DNA of 64,000 bases from Coriolopsis trogii. Lineage: Eukaryota; Basidiomycota; Agaricomycetes; Polyporales; Polyporaceae. The translations under genes and the position numbers were made by a program. Of this stretch, positions 1-11,287 are shown one piece after another (the stretch's first letter is position 1; every line of letters starts with the position of its first letter). Under the pieces are notes generated by a model. The model had not been told where the DNA came from and did no database searches. It saw only the letters and a list, made by a program, of their open reading frames with translations. The DNA lies in NCBI GenBank assembly GCA_020543525.1, contig JAHYIO010000003.1, positions 2,356,001 to 2,420,000 of the forward strand, in the 5' to 3' direction.

Positions 1-17
1 ATATAAGCCATACGTAC

Positions 18-761
18 GCGGAGAAGCCGATAAAGCGTTTCTTCAGGCAGGTCTGGCCCATCAAAGGAGACCTTGACTATGCCTGAAACGTATCTGTGCA
101 TGTCCTGCGTCACGATTTCAATATGCATTTGAAGACGGGCTAGAACGCAGTGAGTGCAACGCACCTCACGCCAAGGCGTGCCCTTCACGAGCCATAATTC
201 TCCGGTTGGGATACCGAGCCATGACGGTACACCTCCATGTGAATGAACACTCTCCCTCAGGTGAGCAAGTATCGTAGTAAGGGCACTATCCCGGTCCTCT
301 GCATTGAACTTGAATTTGACGAAGACACCACCGTCCTTGTTATGGGGTTCGAGGGAGACAATCTGGAAGTCGTGTGTGTTGACCTTCGAAAGCAAACTAC
401 GTAGGCGTTGTAGGAGGGTCTCTTCACGGGCATAGCCTATGTAGGAGCGCAGACTAAGCATACCCATGTGAGACTGAGTGATGGAGGGCCAAGGGAGGCA
501 GAGACTGACTCGAATCTGCTCAGACTAATTGGAAACACTGAGTCCACCCACAGCCAGGCCTCTTGGGTCTGCGGCCGCCAATGAGAGGAGGTGTGTGTTA
601 AGGGCGGGAATACATACCTCGGAAACATCCTGTTGCACTCCCGATGGCGCTCCTACTGATGCGCTTTCAGCGTAGTATCTGCAATGCCGGAGGCGAGGTA
701 CCGCGGAACGTGGACCATTGATTATGCTGCTTGTGGCAGGCGCAGTGAGTTTTCTGAGCAT
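18..761 (-). CDS. YME2: Mitochondrial inner-membrane protein YME2 (N-terminal part, cut by window edge)
   Basis: N-terminal part of a Yme2/RNA12-family protein, a mitochondrial inner-membrane protein that in yeast affects mtDNA maintenance and escape. Predicted exons are 618-761, 510-568, 165-453 and 18-104. The frame is open to a GTACGT donor at position 17, so the rest lies outside the window. The ATG at 761 opens a basic, hydroxylated presequence ending in RYY, typical of matrix targeting. Family signatures follow in order: WLWVDSVFP, LRSYIGYA, LEPHNKDGGVFVKF, ELWLVKGTPWRE and KVSFDGPDLPEETLYRLLR. The last of these leads into the RRM-like region. The AAA-type NTPase part is not visible. 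It is divergent from the TRAPPC13 homologue, sharing a promoter of about 320 bp. The family call is firm; the function is known from yeast only. Confidence 0.9.
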
Positions 762-1080
762 GATGTTCGTGGCGTTCACAACATTCCTGGGGTAAAGCGT
801 GCAAAGCGAGACAAGAGTAAACGGAGCACGCGAGGAGAGCAAAGGAGAGCGAAGCAGACTCGAGCTCGCCGTCGAGACGCGTTGCGAACGGATTGATGAC
901 GTCAAGCCCCAATTAGGCAGGCAAAAGCTTCTGATCCTAACACACACAAACAACCGCCTGAGACGTGCGGCGCTTCAGCTACCAACTCTGGAACTGAAGT
1001 CTTTGGTCCAGGAATCTCCTCTACTCCCTCTGCACTCCGGCAACTTCGTGATCTCTGCGCGTAAGACCTGATCTGGCGCG
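762..1080. promoter_or_regulatory. Divergent promoter between YME2 and TRAPPC13
   Basis: This 319-bp interval separates two start codons on opposite strands and must hold both core promoters and 5' leaders. I see no clear TATA box, repeat or small gene in it. Confidence 0.4.
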
Positions 1081-3389
1081 ATGGATGTGAGCGGGCAGCT
1101 GCTGTCGTTGAAGGTGATGCGGGTCTCGGTATGTAATTGTCCTATCCTCGTCTGCTCTATCACCGACCGGTTCAGCACAGCGCCCGTCGCTGGGCAGCTC
1201 GTGGGAGCCCTTCTACTCAAGTTCCCCGTCTCTCTCTGCACACTCTACAGCATCAATCACCTCCCTTCAGGGAAAGACACCTCTACCTGGACATCCAAAG
1301 ACTTTGCGCGACCTCACCCACATCACCGAGCTTCTCACTCTCCCCTCATCTTTTGGTGCCATACAGCTGGGAGAAACCTTTTCAAGCTGTCTCTCCGTAA
1401 ACAATGAAGCCAATGTCGACGTCGACGGCGTTGTCGTTAGGGTTGAGATGCAAACGGCGTCTTCCAAAGTGGTCCTCGCTGAGTTCGGCGGACCCACGTA
1501 TCGGCTATCTGTTGGAGAGTCCCTGGAAAACGTCGTTAGCCACGAGATCAAGGAGTTAGGTCAGCACGTCCTTGGTTGCACCGTGTCATACCGCATGCCT
1601 CCGGGCATGAGGCCCCCTCCCGGTCCCTCTCCGGACTCGCAAGAACCAGGCATACAATCATTCCGTAAGTTTTACAAGTTCGCCGTGAGTACACTATCTA
1701 CACGACACTACAGAAGCTCAATATCAAGTGAAACGTTCTAGGTCACGAATCCCCTCTCGGTAAAGACAAAGGTCCATCTACCTCGTTCTCCTTCTGCACT
1801 TCTTTCCGATGCGGAGCGAGAGAAAGTGTTCCTTGAGGTCCACGTACAGAACCTCACTCAGGATGCCATGTGGCTTGAACGCATGCAGTTTGAATGCATC
1901 GAAGGATGGCAAGTACAAGACGCCAACATGTTGGACAATCCTGCCACCAGCACGAAGGATTCCTTGTTTTCCGGATCTACTGCGCTCATGCAACCGCAGG
2001 ACTTGCGACAATATATCTACATACTGTCACCAAAAGTTCTCCCAGCGTTCCCTGTGACGCACCCGCCGGGGACCATCCTCGCTCTTGGGAGGCTGGATAT
2101 CTCGTGGAGATCATCGTATGGCGAGCCGGGGAGACTGTTGACATCGGTATGTTGTATGTTCGATATGGCGGACTTCGTCTCAGGCGACAGTATAGACACT
2201 CTCAAGACGCATTCCACTCATACAAGCACCCTCATCCCAAACACCTCCAGTCGGTCAGCATCCAAGTGTCAAACAACCCCCGTCGGCCATTCCTCTGCAT
2301 CTCCAGCGCAGCAACACCGTTACCGGCAGTCCCTCACGTCCGCAGTCGCCACAGGTCGCACAGCGCGCCCAGAGCCCACCCATAAATCAGACGGGACCCG
2401 CCCCCTACCGGCCCAACTCTCCCTTCCGTGGACGCCCTGCAAGCGTTGGGCCACCAGCGCGTAGCCAAACCCAATCACCGGGTCCGCCTACTAGCTTTGG
2501 ACCCATCGCGCAACGTCCGCCGGAAGATCTGGAAGTCGACCTTGTCGTGACTGCATTAGCGCGGGACTCGCTTGTAGTCGACAAGTCGTTCAACATCGCA
2601 CTCAAACTGAAGGTACAGGCCGCCGCCCCCGTCGCCCGACCAAATGAGTCACGACGACAACGTGTGCTCTCACTTGTCATCCAGCACGTGCAACCGCCTA
2701 AAGAGTTGAGCGTAGCAGCGGCCGTGGCTTCTGCAGTGGCGACGACGACAGGTCCTCAAGGCTCCTGGACGCCCCGCATGCCCTCGTCCGGATTTTCCAC
2801 ACCCTCTCCCTACGCAACGCCTCTCCGCGGCGACTTCCCTGACACACTCGCGCAGCGCCTTCTCGTCGCCTCCCCGCGTTCGCTGCACACCGACACCGCC
2901 GGGTCAGACGGCGGCGACACCCCCGGACCGAACACTCACGCTGGCGGACGGGTGTATGAGCTCCCTCCCCCCGAACTTCGCAGCCAAGTGAGCGCGGTCC
3001 CATCGGACGGCATCGTCTTTCTGGGAACTTCGACTCTCTTTCTCCCCCCACTACGCCTGCCCGTGCCCGACCCACCTCGGCCAGTCGTGCACGAGCAAGG
3101 GCATGCGCGCGGGATATCGAGCAGCACGGACAGCTCGGTCGAGAGCGAGAGCGACGATCTCCCGCTGATGCCTGACCGGCTGAAGGTGACCGCTGCACAG
3201 GAGTTTGAGCTCTCGTACTTGCCGCTGAAGACGGGCTTTATGAACGTCGGTGGGCTCCGCGTGCTGCTTGTCGAGGATCGGCTGGCGGAGGAAGACGAGG
3301 GTGCGGACGGGACTGGTTTTGGACTCCCGATGGAGCCGAGGACACTGAAGGAGTGGGAGGTCGTGGCGGAGGTATGGGTCAAGTCGTGA
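1081..3389 (+). CDS. TRAPPC13-like trafficking protein (DUF974)
   Basis: Homologue of TRAPPC13, a subunit of the TRAPP vesicle-tethering complexes acting in ER-Golgi and Golgi traffic. Predicted exons are 1081-1128, 1181-1684, 1742-2146 and 2196-3389, giving 716 aa. The N-terminus MDVSGQLLSLKVMRVS continues into RPSLGSSWEPFYS. The family core follows: LLTLPSSFGAIQLGETFSS (about 60-80), FYKFAVTNPLSVKTK (about 180-195), FLEVHVQNLT and GRLLTSTLSRR. The C-terminal beta-sandwich is recognisable at DLEVDLVVTALARDSL and near the end. Animal homologues are about 420 aa. The extra length comes from Pro/Ser/Gln-rich insertions at about residues 325-428 and again after about 465. The stop lies 75 bp from the P450 stop, tail to tail. 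The call is confident for the core; the insertions could hide unrecognised introns. Confidence 0.87.
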
Positions 3390-3464
3390 TGATTGTCACT
3401 TCGGCCGATACTGTATGTGGCTACCATGGATAGTGTACTAATAACATGGGAAGACGTGGAACAC

Positions 3465-5843
3465 TCAGGTATCGTGCTGCGCTAAATCCATGAGTAGTGC
3501 CTCGTGCTCCTTGGACCGAGGTTTGATGACGCAGGGGAACGGCTTCGGGTGGCTGAACATCACCCGTGTCAGACTTGTGGAGTCGATATCGCTGAAGCCG
3601 GTACTCACCACAAGAACCCCCGGAAGTACTCCCCGTCAGGGGTGATCTCGTTACCCGCCTCGTCGACCACCTTCCTGATTTCGAACACGCTCAGTATGCA
3701 GGCGATGGCGATCCACATGGAGTCGAGGGCCATGAACCGCCCAGGGCAGATGCGCCGCCCGAAGCCGAAAGCGGCGACAGACGGATCGCGCACGGTGGGG
3801 TTGAGCGTGCCGTCCGCGCTCAGGAAGCGGTCAGGGTTGTACGCCGCTGGGTCCGAGTACGCCTTCTCGTCGTGGAGGATAGCCCTGGGTATGGGGAGGT
3901 GGTGATGGTTAGTGTGGGCGTTCTGCGGACGCGTAGAGAAGTCCGCGGGTGTAACGTTCGTGATTCGCGGGCGGCGGCACTGGCGATTCGGATAGGGACA
4001 GATTGGAAGATAGAAGGATAGGTCGGAAGGCATAGTGTGTAACGTAACGGGCGCGTGCTGTGGTTGGCAGGAGGGAAGCTACATACCAAGTGTTTGCGAC
4101 TATGACCGAGCCTTTGGGAAGATAGTAGCCGTTGTATACGTCGTCTTCGGTGAGCGAGTGGGGAACATCTATGGGGCGGGAGTTCAGTCTCTTTTCATGC
4201 ATTGTGATCGTGAACAAGGAGACTGCCTACCAAGAGGCACGACTGGGTTCCAGCGTATAGTTTCTCTCACGATCGCATGAATGTACGGCAGGGATGGCTG
4301 GTCAGAGAAGTCGGGGAGGCGCGCTGAGCCAACCACCTGGTCCAATTCCTTGCGCGCCTTCTCTTGTACCTCAGGATAGAGGGTCATGGCGAGGAAGAAT
4401 GAGCCCAGAGCAGAAACGGTCTGGACAAGCCGTGAGTAATCCTATATCGACTACGTGAAAGCCCCTCTCACCGTATCAGCGCCGCCTTCAGGCAGAAATA
4501 GAAAATTGAGACATGTTTCGACATTCAGGGCCAAGGAAAGCGTCAGACGAACCTACGTAGAGCGAGCCGAGGGCAGATCGCATAGTATCCTCAATGTACG
4601 CCGGATCCTTATTCCCTTTACCGTAGGTCTCAATAAGAGACTTGGCGGCACATTCTGCCAGGTCCCCTGAAGCCTACGGGTGTGAAGGTCACAAAGTCTC
4701 GTGATGAGGTGAGGATTCGTGTCGCTCACCATACGGCGTTGTACATCATCATAGGGTGCATTGCGAAGCTTGTCTATGATCTCCCGCCACCTTCTCGCTT
4801 GTGTCTTGAAGCCCGCACCCGGGAACCACTCGGGAACGTACTTGACTTGAGAACGACCACCGTGTCAGGAGAGGTAAGATATGAGGACCGACTCGTCTCA
4901 CGTATAGGAATGACGTCTACGAGGTAGGATCCCGCGTTAGTGGTTTCGGAGATGGACTCCGCTGCGGCTTCCGCTGTGAGAATGTACGGGTCATGGAGTG
5001 ACTTGACGTCAATATCATAGGCAATGGACATGATCGTCGAAGCCGCTAGGCTGAGAACCCGAAGCGAAGGAAGGGGAGTGAGTGACTATCTTGGACGATC
5101 AGCATGGGAGGTACGCGGGATAGGACGCACTGGCGGAGGTTGTCCATCATCTTCTCTGGTTGTCGGTGCATGTTGAGCAGGAACGAATTCATCGACCTCT
5201 GCTCGATAGGCCGGAACCGCTTCACGGGGCTCGCGTGAAACTCGTGGTGGGCCATCCTTCTGGCGTCCCGCCACGGATCACCGTACGGCATGAAGGCTAT
5301 TCCCCAGCCAAAACCAGACCTACATTTTGCCAAGTGAGCACAAGAGTTGCGTATTTGACCAGAACGTGTGGGCGTGCACGTACAGTTCATTCAGCATGAC
5401 CATTCTGGGTCTAACAAGCGTACATGAACACGTCAAGGCAGTCCTACAGATACAGAAACGCCAGAACCCATACCGGTCGGAGTATATGGCTGATCGCTTG
5501 TCAAGAAGTTCATTCACTGCCTCTAGCGAGTTTACCACGACAATGTTCGTGCCAAGAGCAGAGATGCGGATGATGTCGGAGTCTGGTACGGTCTCAATCA
5601 GCATTGAGACTCTTCCGATGGGCGTAATGTACGGAACGCACCATATAAACGACCCCAGTCGCGGTATACCTTCCAGGCCAAGCCGTCTGGGGTTGGTACA
5701 TCGAGCAAGTTGCCAATGAGAGGAAGGCCGCGAGGTCCCGGTGGATGAGACAGTCGGTTCAGCCGATGTCTACGACTCCATAGCCAGAGAGTGAGGAAGC
5801 TACAGATAGACGCAACAAGCAAATCCGTGGAGGAGAGTGCCAT
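3465..5843 (-). CDS. Cytochrome P450 monooxygenase, basidiomycete type
   Basis: Microsomal cytochrome P450 of 520 aa that would use NADPH-P450 reductase to oxidise an unknown small molecule. Predicted exons are 5642-5843, 5474-5582, 5384-5410, 5131-5319, 4902-5050, 4730-4845, 4553-4673, 4472-4485, 4231-4420, 4087-4168, 3609-3884 and 3465-3552. The N-terminus is a hydrophobic anchor followed by the proline hinge PPGPRGLPLIGNLL. The I-helix reads AGADTT-like (GGADTTVS), the K-helix ExxR is ETIRW, and the heme site is FGFGRRICPG with Cys446 as ligand. The C-terminus CHPKPFPCVIKPRSK is typical of fungal P450s of this type. Two exons are only 27 and 14 nt. The 14-nt exon depends on a GTTCGT donor, so that junction is least certain. 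Neighbours are housekeeping genes, so nothing suggests a substrate. Confidence 0.9.
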
Positions 5844-6714
5844 GAGAGGATGGCTGGCGGCTCCGAGGCCACACTGGGTTTTATAATAGGACACTTGGCG
5901 AAGATTTGTTGGAAGCGAACGCGTCTCGTGTTCACGCCCGCAGGGGCGACTAGCCAAGTTGGGTGTTGTCAACCGTGACGCATGCGAGGAAACTGGAGCG
6001 ACAGTGTACGTACTGGTCATCCACGCTGGGGCAATTGTGCGCTGTACCGTATATTGGTCTTGAATTGCCTGTCTAGACACAGCGGCTCGCACGACGTTCG
6101 TCAGGGCGGCGGCACGATGAGACCCATAATTTGTACAACGTGGAACACGAGTTGGCTAGCTGGGAACCTGTCATGCAGACCCTGAGCCTGCGACACGGGC
6201 GTTCACAAATAATAATCTTGGAGGACTCGCCCTGGTGGTGACATTGTATATGGCAGATCTTACGGTACCTGGTCGGACATGAAACGCGTGAACCTACGCT
6301 CTGTCGGACATTCTCGCCTTAGAGTCTGATATGCTTTCTCATTTAGTTGCTGGACCATTCCTCTTGTTGCTCCAGTGAGCGTCGATCGAAAGCTGACGAG
6401 AATAGAGGCTGTGGCCGCTGCTACGCTCTGTTCCTCCACATACCACCCCCGAAGGCAGCAAAGATCTTGCACATCGTGTCTTTGTTAAAAGAGAGTCGAC
6501 AATCCATTTGGGGCACCATGAAGAGAAGGAGGTCGGGGTTGCAGAGAGACGACGGCCGAAGTACAAGAAATTGGCTGGAGTCGACGATCGTCCCGGGTGT
6601 TCCGATGCCTTTGTGGCGTCTACTGGCGTTTGCAGCGTAGCGCCCGCCCCTGGTCACTTGCCTCCTCCCTAGAAAGTTGCAGTTCATGGCGCTCCCTCTT
6701 CCCAGCCTCGTACA
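5844..6714. other. Intergenic region, divergent P450 / BMT2 promoters
   Basis: These 871 bp lie between two divergent start codons. The short open frames inside have no recognisable motif, splice continuity or low-complexity signature. I see no gene, tRNA or transposon end. Confidence 0.5.
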
Positions 6715-7910
6715 ATGCCCAAAGCACGCAAGCGCAAGGTCCCTGTGACATCGAGTGGGCCATCTGACCGAACGGCGACTCCCTCTGGCTCGTCGAGTCG
6801 CCCACAGGCCACTAGAACCATCATCCGTCGCTTCCATGTCCTCCTCAAACGCCAGGCTCAGCTTCAGAAGATCACCCAAGGAGATCAGAAGAAAGATATC
6901 TCCGCTGCCAAAGCAGAGCTGAACGCCATTCAACAGCAGATAGAAGATCTGGGTGGACTCGCCGCGTACCAGCGGATGTCGACGATCGGTCAAGGCCATG
7001 ATCGCGGTGGAGGCAGTGAGAAGGTCCTCATTCAGTGGATGCGCGAGTTGGGTCTGCATGAGGACCCCAATCGCAAGAGCACACGGCTGCGGTCAGGGTT
7101 ACGTCCCATATCCTCGTCGGCATGTCTGAATCATCCTTGTAGATTACTCGAAGTCGGCGCGTTAAAGCCGGATAACTATGCGTCATGCAACTCGTGGATC
7201 GACGTTACGCCCATAGATCTGCACTCTCAGCATCCAGCTATTCTCGAACAGGATTTTCTTCTCATGAATCCCGACGAACACCGGGGAAAGTGGGATGTGG
7301 TTAGCCTCAGTCTTGTCCTCAACTTCCCTCCGGACCCCAAGGATCGAGGTGAGACCTGTCTCTCATGTTGAGACCGTGTCCACATAACCCCCAAACCTAA
7401 GTCCAAGCCCTGTTCGGAGGAGATCCGTTCAGCGAAGTACGTCAGAGTACGCAGCATGGCGATGTACTATCTTTGCCGAAGCGTTTGTCACCGTGTCCGA
7501 ACCCTCGCCATCCCGCTATCGAGGAGAAGAGTGGCTATTGACCACATTCCCACAGGACGGATGCTCAGGCTAGCGCACACCATGCTCCGGTCAGAGGGTC
7601 TGCTATTCGTGGCGGTACGTTCCCTCCGATCCGTTCATGGGTGACTTCCCAAGGTGATCCCATGCTGCAGCTTCCATTACCCTGTGTCCTCAATTCGCGG
7701 TACATGACCCCGGAGCACTTTGACGGACTGATGAAGGCCGTGGGCTTCGAACAAGTCCGCTCCCGGTGGAAAGAGGGTGGCAAGATGGCGTACTGGCTCT
7801 ATCGTCGAACGACCCGGCCCGCGTCGTCGACCTACCAGGAGCATGTTCAATATAAGAAGAAGACAGTCTTCCGGCAAGGCGATAGGAACAACTTTGTGAT
7901 TCTATTGTAG
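6715..7910 (+). CDS. BMT2: 25S rRNA adenine-N1 methyltransferase, BMT2 type
   Basis: SAM-dependent methyltransferase of the Bmt2 family, which in yeast makes m1A in domain IV of 25S rRNA in the nucleolus. Predicted exons are 6715-7091, 7143-7348, 7556-7614 and 7671-7910, giving 293 aa. A basic N-terminus (MPKARKRKVP) is followed by the family block GGLAAYQRMSTIGQGHDRGG at about 80-100, the Rossmann motif RLLEVGALKPDN, DVTPIDLHSQ, the catalytic-region block WDVVSLSLVLNFPPDP, and GRMLRLAHTML. The first intron is in frame, so read-through would still translate; splicing restores LRLLEVG. The second intron is unusually long at 207 nt. The stop is 76 bp from that of D-lactate dehydrogenase, tail to tail. 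The identification is strong. Confidence 0.9.
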
Positions 7911-7986
7911 CGATAGCATATACTGGTCACTCCATGACCCCGTGTCACATGAAGTTGGAAGGGCCATGTCAGCACAGCAGCACGTC

Positions 7987-10900
7987 TCACTTACGCCCGT
8001 GAAGCGTGTTCGCGTCTTCCGTGGAGTCTGGATATAACTGAAGGTCTATTCAATCACTGCACATCGTGCGCACGCCAGAATGTGCTCACCTTCCCAGGAT
8101 TCATGATGTCCAGTGGGTCGATCGCGCTCTTGATCGTGCACATTAACTCAACCGTATCCGCTCCAAGCTCGTTCACAAGGTACTCCTTCTTCCCTACGCC
8201 AACGCCATGCTCTCCCGTACCTATCAGAAGCACAGGCCTCCATTAGGGGTGCCAATGACGGAGGATCGACGACGTACATGTTCCGTCAAGCGCTATGGCG
8301 CGGTTCACGAGCCGATGCACCGCGTCGCTGACAGCCTGCAACTCGCTGTCCTCCTTGAACAGTATGAACGCATGGAAGTTGCCTATCGCGCAAAATTAGG
8401 TTACACGTCGAACGGCTGACAAACAATCGCACTCGCCGTCTCCCACATGACCCACGATGGTAGATCTCAATTTGCTGTGTCTCAGGTCCTGTTTCGTCTC
8501 ATACACCAGCTGAGGGAGACGGGAGACGGGAACACTGCGCGTACACAGTCAATCAAGGCGACATGGGATGCAATCAGCAAAGGCGTTAAAGAGGCGCACC
8601 AGACGTCCGTGGTCCAGCACCTAGCCCCCTCTTCGCTCTGAATCGTACTCATAAGCGCGTATTTGCGGTTCTCCCACAGCTCTTCGGCCTCGTCGTCCGT
8701 TTTTGCGAACTTGAAGTACGAGGAACCATGATTTGCGACAACAGTCTCGACCGTTTTCGCCGTGGACTCGATCGCGGCTGGATCGCCTTGTATCTTAAAG
8801 AAGAGTGTGTCGCGGACGGGATAGGTCTCCGAAACGAGGCCCGCTGCGTCGATAGCGGCCATCACTGTGGGGGAACTCAATGATCACATTCTACCTTAGT
8901 CTTGAACGACTTGCTCACTTTTGTCATCCAGTAATTCGACGCATTCTATACGAACGAGTTGTCAATGAACTTTCAGAAGTAGTGCGACCTTCCAACATAC
9001 GGATATGCGGGCCAGAAGGGGTGTTCAATATTTCCTGTACTGCGCTCACAGCATGCTCTACGTCAGGAAACTGGGCCATTGCGACCTTGGTGGGCATGAC
9101 AGGCGCAAGCCGTAACGTTGCTGTAAATACCAACGATGTAAAAGAGCTCCGAATCTGAGGTACTTCCACATACCTTCAGTGACTATCCCAAGCGTTCCCT
9201 CGGCACCAATGAAGAGCTTCGTGAGGTCGATTCCTGCGGAGGATTTGCGTGCCCGACGCCGGGTCTTGATGACCTTGCCATTCGGCAGCACCGCAGTCTG
9301 TGGCAAGTTATGGTCAGCAGGGGATGGTATATGGGGGATGCAGGCGACCAAGCTCGCACGCACAACGTTGAGGAACCATTCTGCTCTCGCGGTGCCATAT
9401 CGCACGGCGTTTGCTATAATTTCGTGAGTTTCGATGAGCAGTTGGCTGCCTGCCAGTAGGGCTGCTCAATTCTTGTGGACGCTGGACGTTGGACGCGTTG
9501 AGAGACTTTTGATGGGGATGATAGACTGAAGCGAGGGCAGCCGGTGGTTCGGCAAGGTGCTCGGACCCTCGTCTTGCTCCTCCCTCTCCTCCTCGAAGCT
9601 CTCGTAGCAAGCTGAACTAGCCTTGGAATAACATAGGAATTCTTCTGTGTTCGTGAAATAGGGCACCCTAGCCAATGCATGTCTTTCAGGGATATGCATC
9701 TTGCGGGAGATGGTGGGACAGCGTTGACGCCACCGAAAGGGCAGAAGCGCGCGCAGGATGTCGGCTGTTCTCGCTTACACCATCGCGTCCATCAAAGTGC
9801 TCTGAACGCGTCCAACGTCCAGCGTCCACAAGAATTGAGCAGCCCTAGTGGGATGATAGACGCACTTCCTGAACAGCCAGTCCCGATCATGCCACCAATC
9901 GTCTGGCATGCTAGCTCAGCAGCTCGTTACGATCGAGGAAACATGGTAATGGTGAGGCTCACGGCACCAGGCCCCGGGTCGAGCTGAACATAACAGTGAG
10001 ATACGAAGGAGGTATCGATCAACTTGTTTGACCTACGGGAAAGAAGAGAGGGATGCCCTTCTCCTGTAAGGTAGAATTGATATCCTCCCAACGCACACCA
10101 GCTTGACAGACCAGATCGCCATCATCCTCTGCACGCGCCCATGTGAGCAGGCTCAAAAAGGACATTCTCATATGCCAGTGGGCTCGCTCACCGTGTATGT
10201 CCAAAATCTTGTTCATACCAGATATATCGAGACAAATGTCGCCAGATGGGTACTGTCATCATCCATCCACTATGAGTCTTGTTTCTCCATGCTTTGCATG
10301 CGAGCGCGACTAGTGACTCACCCCGCAGAAGTGCCCTTCCAAGCTAGTTGCTCCGCTATACGGGACAATGGGCACTCTATACTTCCGCGCGACGTTCACA
10401 ATAGCGACCACATCGTCCGTGCTCTGAGGACGCACGACCACCGAATGTGGAGAGGCGGGGTGGTAGGACTTGTCGGAGGACCCATACGACTCCAAAACGC
10501 TGGGGTCCACATTCACCGCCCCTTCGCGAGGTAACACTTTGTGGAGTTCTTCAATAGCCCGTTGAAGCTCCTCCTTCGACGCGTACTTGGACTGCCTCTC
10601 AGAGGACATTGAGAGGTCGTGGTGAACCTCGACCTTGGAAGTGCGCTTCGGCCGTGGTCCGTCAAATGCGGCCTCTCCATCCAGAGCGATAGGTTGAGAT
10701 CTATAGTGATAGAGAGCGGTTCCGACAAGTAAAAGCGTGACTCCAATAGCGGCGCGTTGCACACGTTTGCTCGGGAGAGAATGAGATTGAGGAGTGGAAC
10801 TGGCTTGACGGCAGAAAGCAAGCCATCCGCGGGTCACGGTAGACGCGCTCCCGCGACGCGACATATGACACGCCGTTACGGTCGCGAGATGCGCAGACAT
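7987..10900 (-). CDS. DLD1: D-lactate dehydrogenase (cytochrome), mitochondrial, DLD1 type
   Basis: FAD enzyme oxidising D-lactate to pyruvate with electrons passed to cytochrome c at the mitochondrial inner membrane. Predicted exons are 10322-10900, 10192-10252, 10037-10128, 9963-9983, 9866-9902, 9364-9413, 9174-9297, 9001-9120, 8919-8945, 8600-8864, 8437-8534, 8278-8382, 8090-8220 and 7987-8037, giving 586 aa. A basic presequence (residues 1-45) is followed by a hydrophobic segment near 50-65. The FAD-binding PCMH domain shows [39 protein letters not shown] and [18 protein letters not shown]. The FAD-oxidase C domain shows [30 protein letters not shown] and [12 protein letters not shown]. 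The GHVGDGNFH motif is completed only by a GC-AG intron at 8383-8436. The intron at 9414-9865 is 452 nt and carries an inverted repeat. The identification is very strong. Confidence 0.95.
9454..9515. repeat. Left arm of 62-nt inverted repeat inside DLD intron
   Basis: The reverse complement of this stretch recurs at 9789-9850. The central 43 nt (9457-9499) are identical to the complement of 9805-9847, and the ends differ at only a few positions. It lies wholly within an intron. Confidence 0.85.
9789..9850. repeat. Right arm of 62-nt inverted repeat inside DLD intron
   Basis: Partner of 9454-9515, separated from it by about 273 nt. A 12-nt direct repeat, GGGATGATAGAC, also sits at 9515-9526 and 9850-9861. 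The outer ends read CAGTAGGG and, on the complement, CACTAGGG. I see no clear target-site duplication. Confidence 0.85.
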
Positions 10901-11287
10901 GGCTGAACAGATTCACGACGGTCAGAGGCGTAGGGAACAATCGCGAAAAAGAGGGATGGTGGTCTCAGTCCATTCTAATATAATACTCACGAGAGCTAGA
11001 CGCAGGCATGATGCAATTATATTACCGTCTCGATCCCGGAAGGTGTCACAGTACTCTTTGGTGAGTCTAGCTCAAAGTGTATAACGTCCGGGGCAGGTCC
11101 CTAGCGAACATTACATCCGGACCTCAAGGATGGTTGCTTGTCGCTCACCGTTGGAATGTGTAGCGATGGGCGATGACAAGAATCACTATCATGCGGACCA
11201 GAAGGAACAATATGAAGATGGGATGCCGAGTCAAGGATAGCCGGCTGTATATAGCCACTAATATTAGCATAGGTGTATCATAGATGT
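10901..11287. other. Intergenic region upstream of DLD, downstream of uL15m
   Basis: These 387 bp hold the DLD promoter and the uL15m 3' end. Stretches such as the one near 10975-11025 are AT-richer than the surrounding genes. I see no further gene. Confidence 0.5.

Noticed and set aside
3465..5843. A secondary-metabolite cluster built from the P450, laccase and acyltransferase.
   Set aside because: They are 35-45 kb apart and each is embedded among housekeeping genes; there is no core synthase, regulator or transporter beside them.
6421..7059. A 212-codon minus-strand frame overlapping BMT2.
   Set aside because: It has no motifs and lies opposite the conserved BMT2 coding exon and its promoter.
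9414..9865. A complete DNA transposon in the DLD intron.
   Set aside because: The space between the arms has no transposase-like frame and no target-site duplication is visible, so only the repeat itself is annotated.
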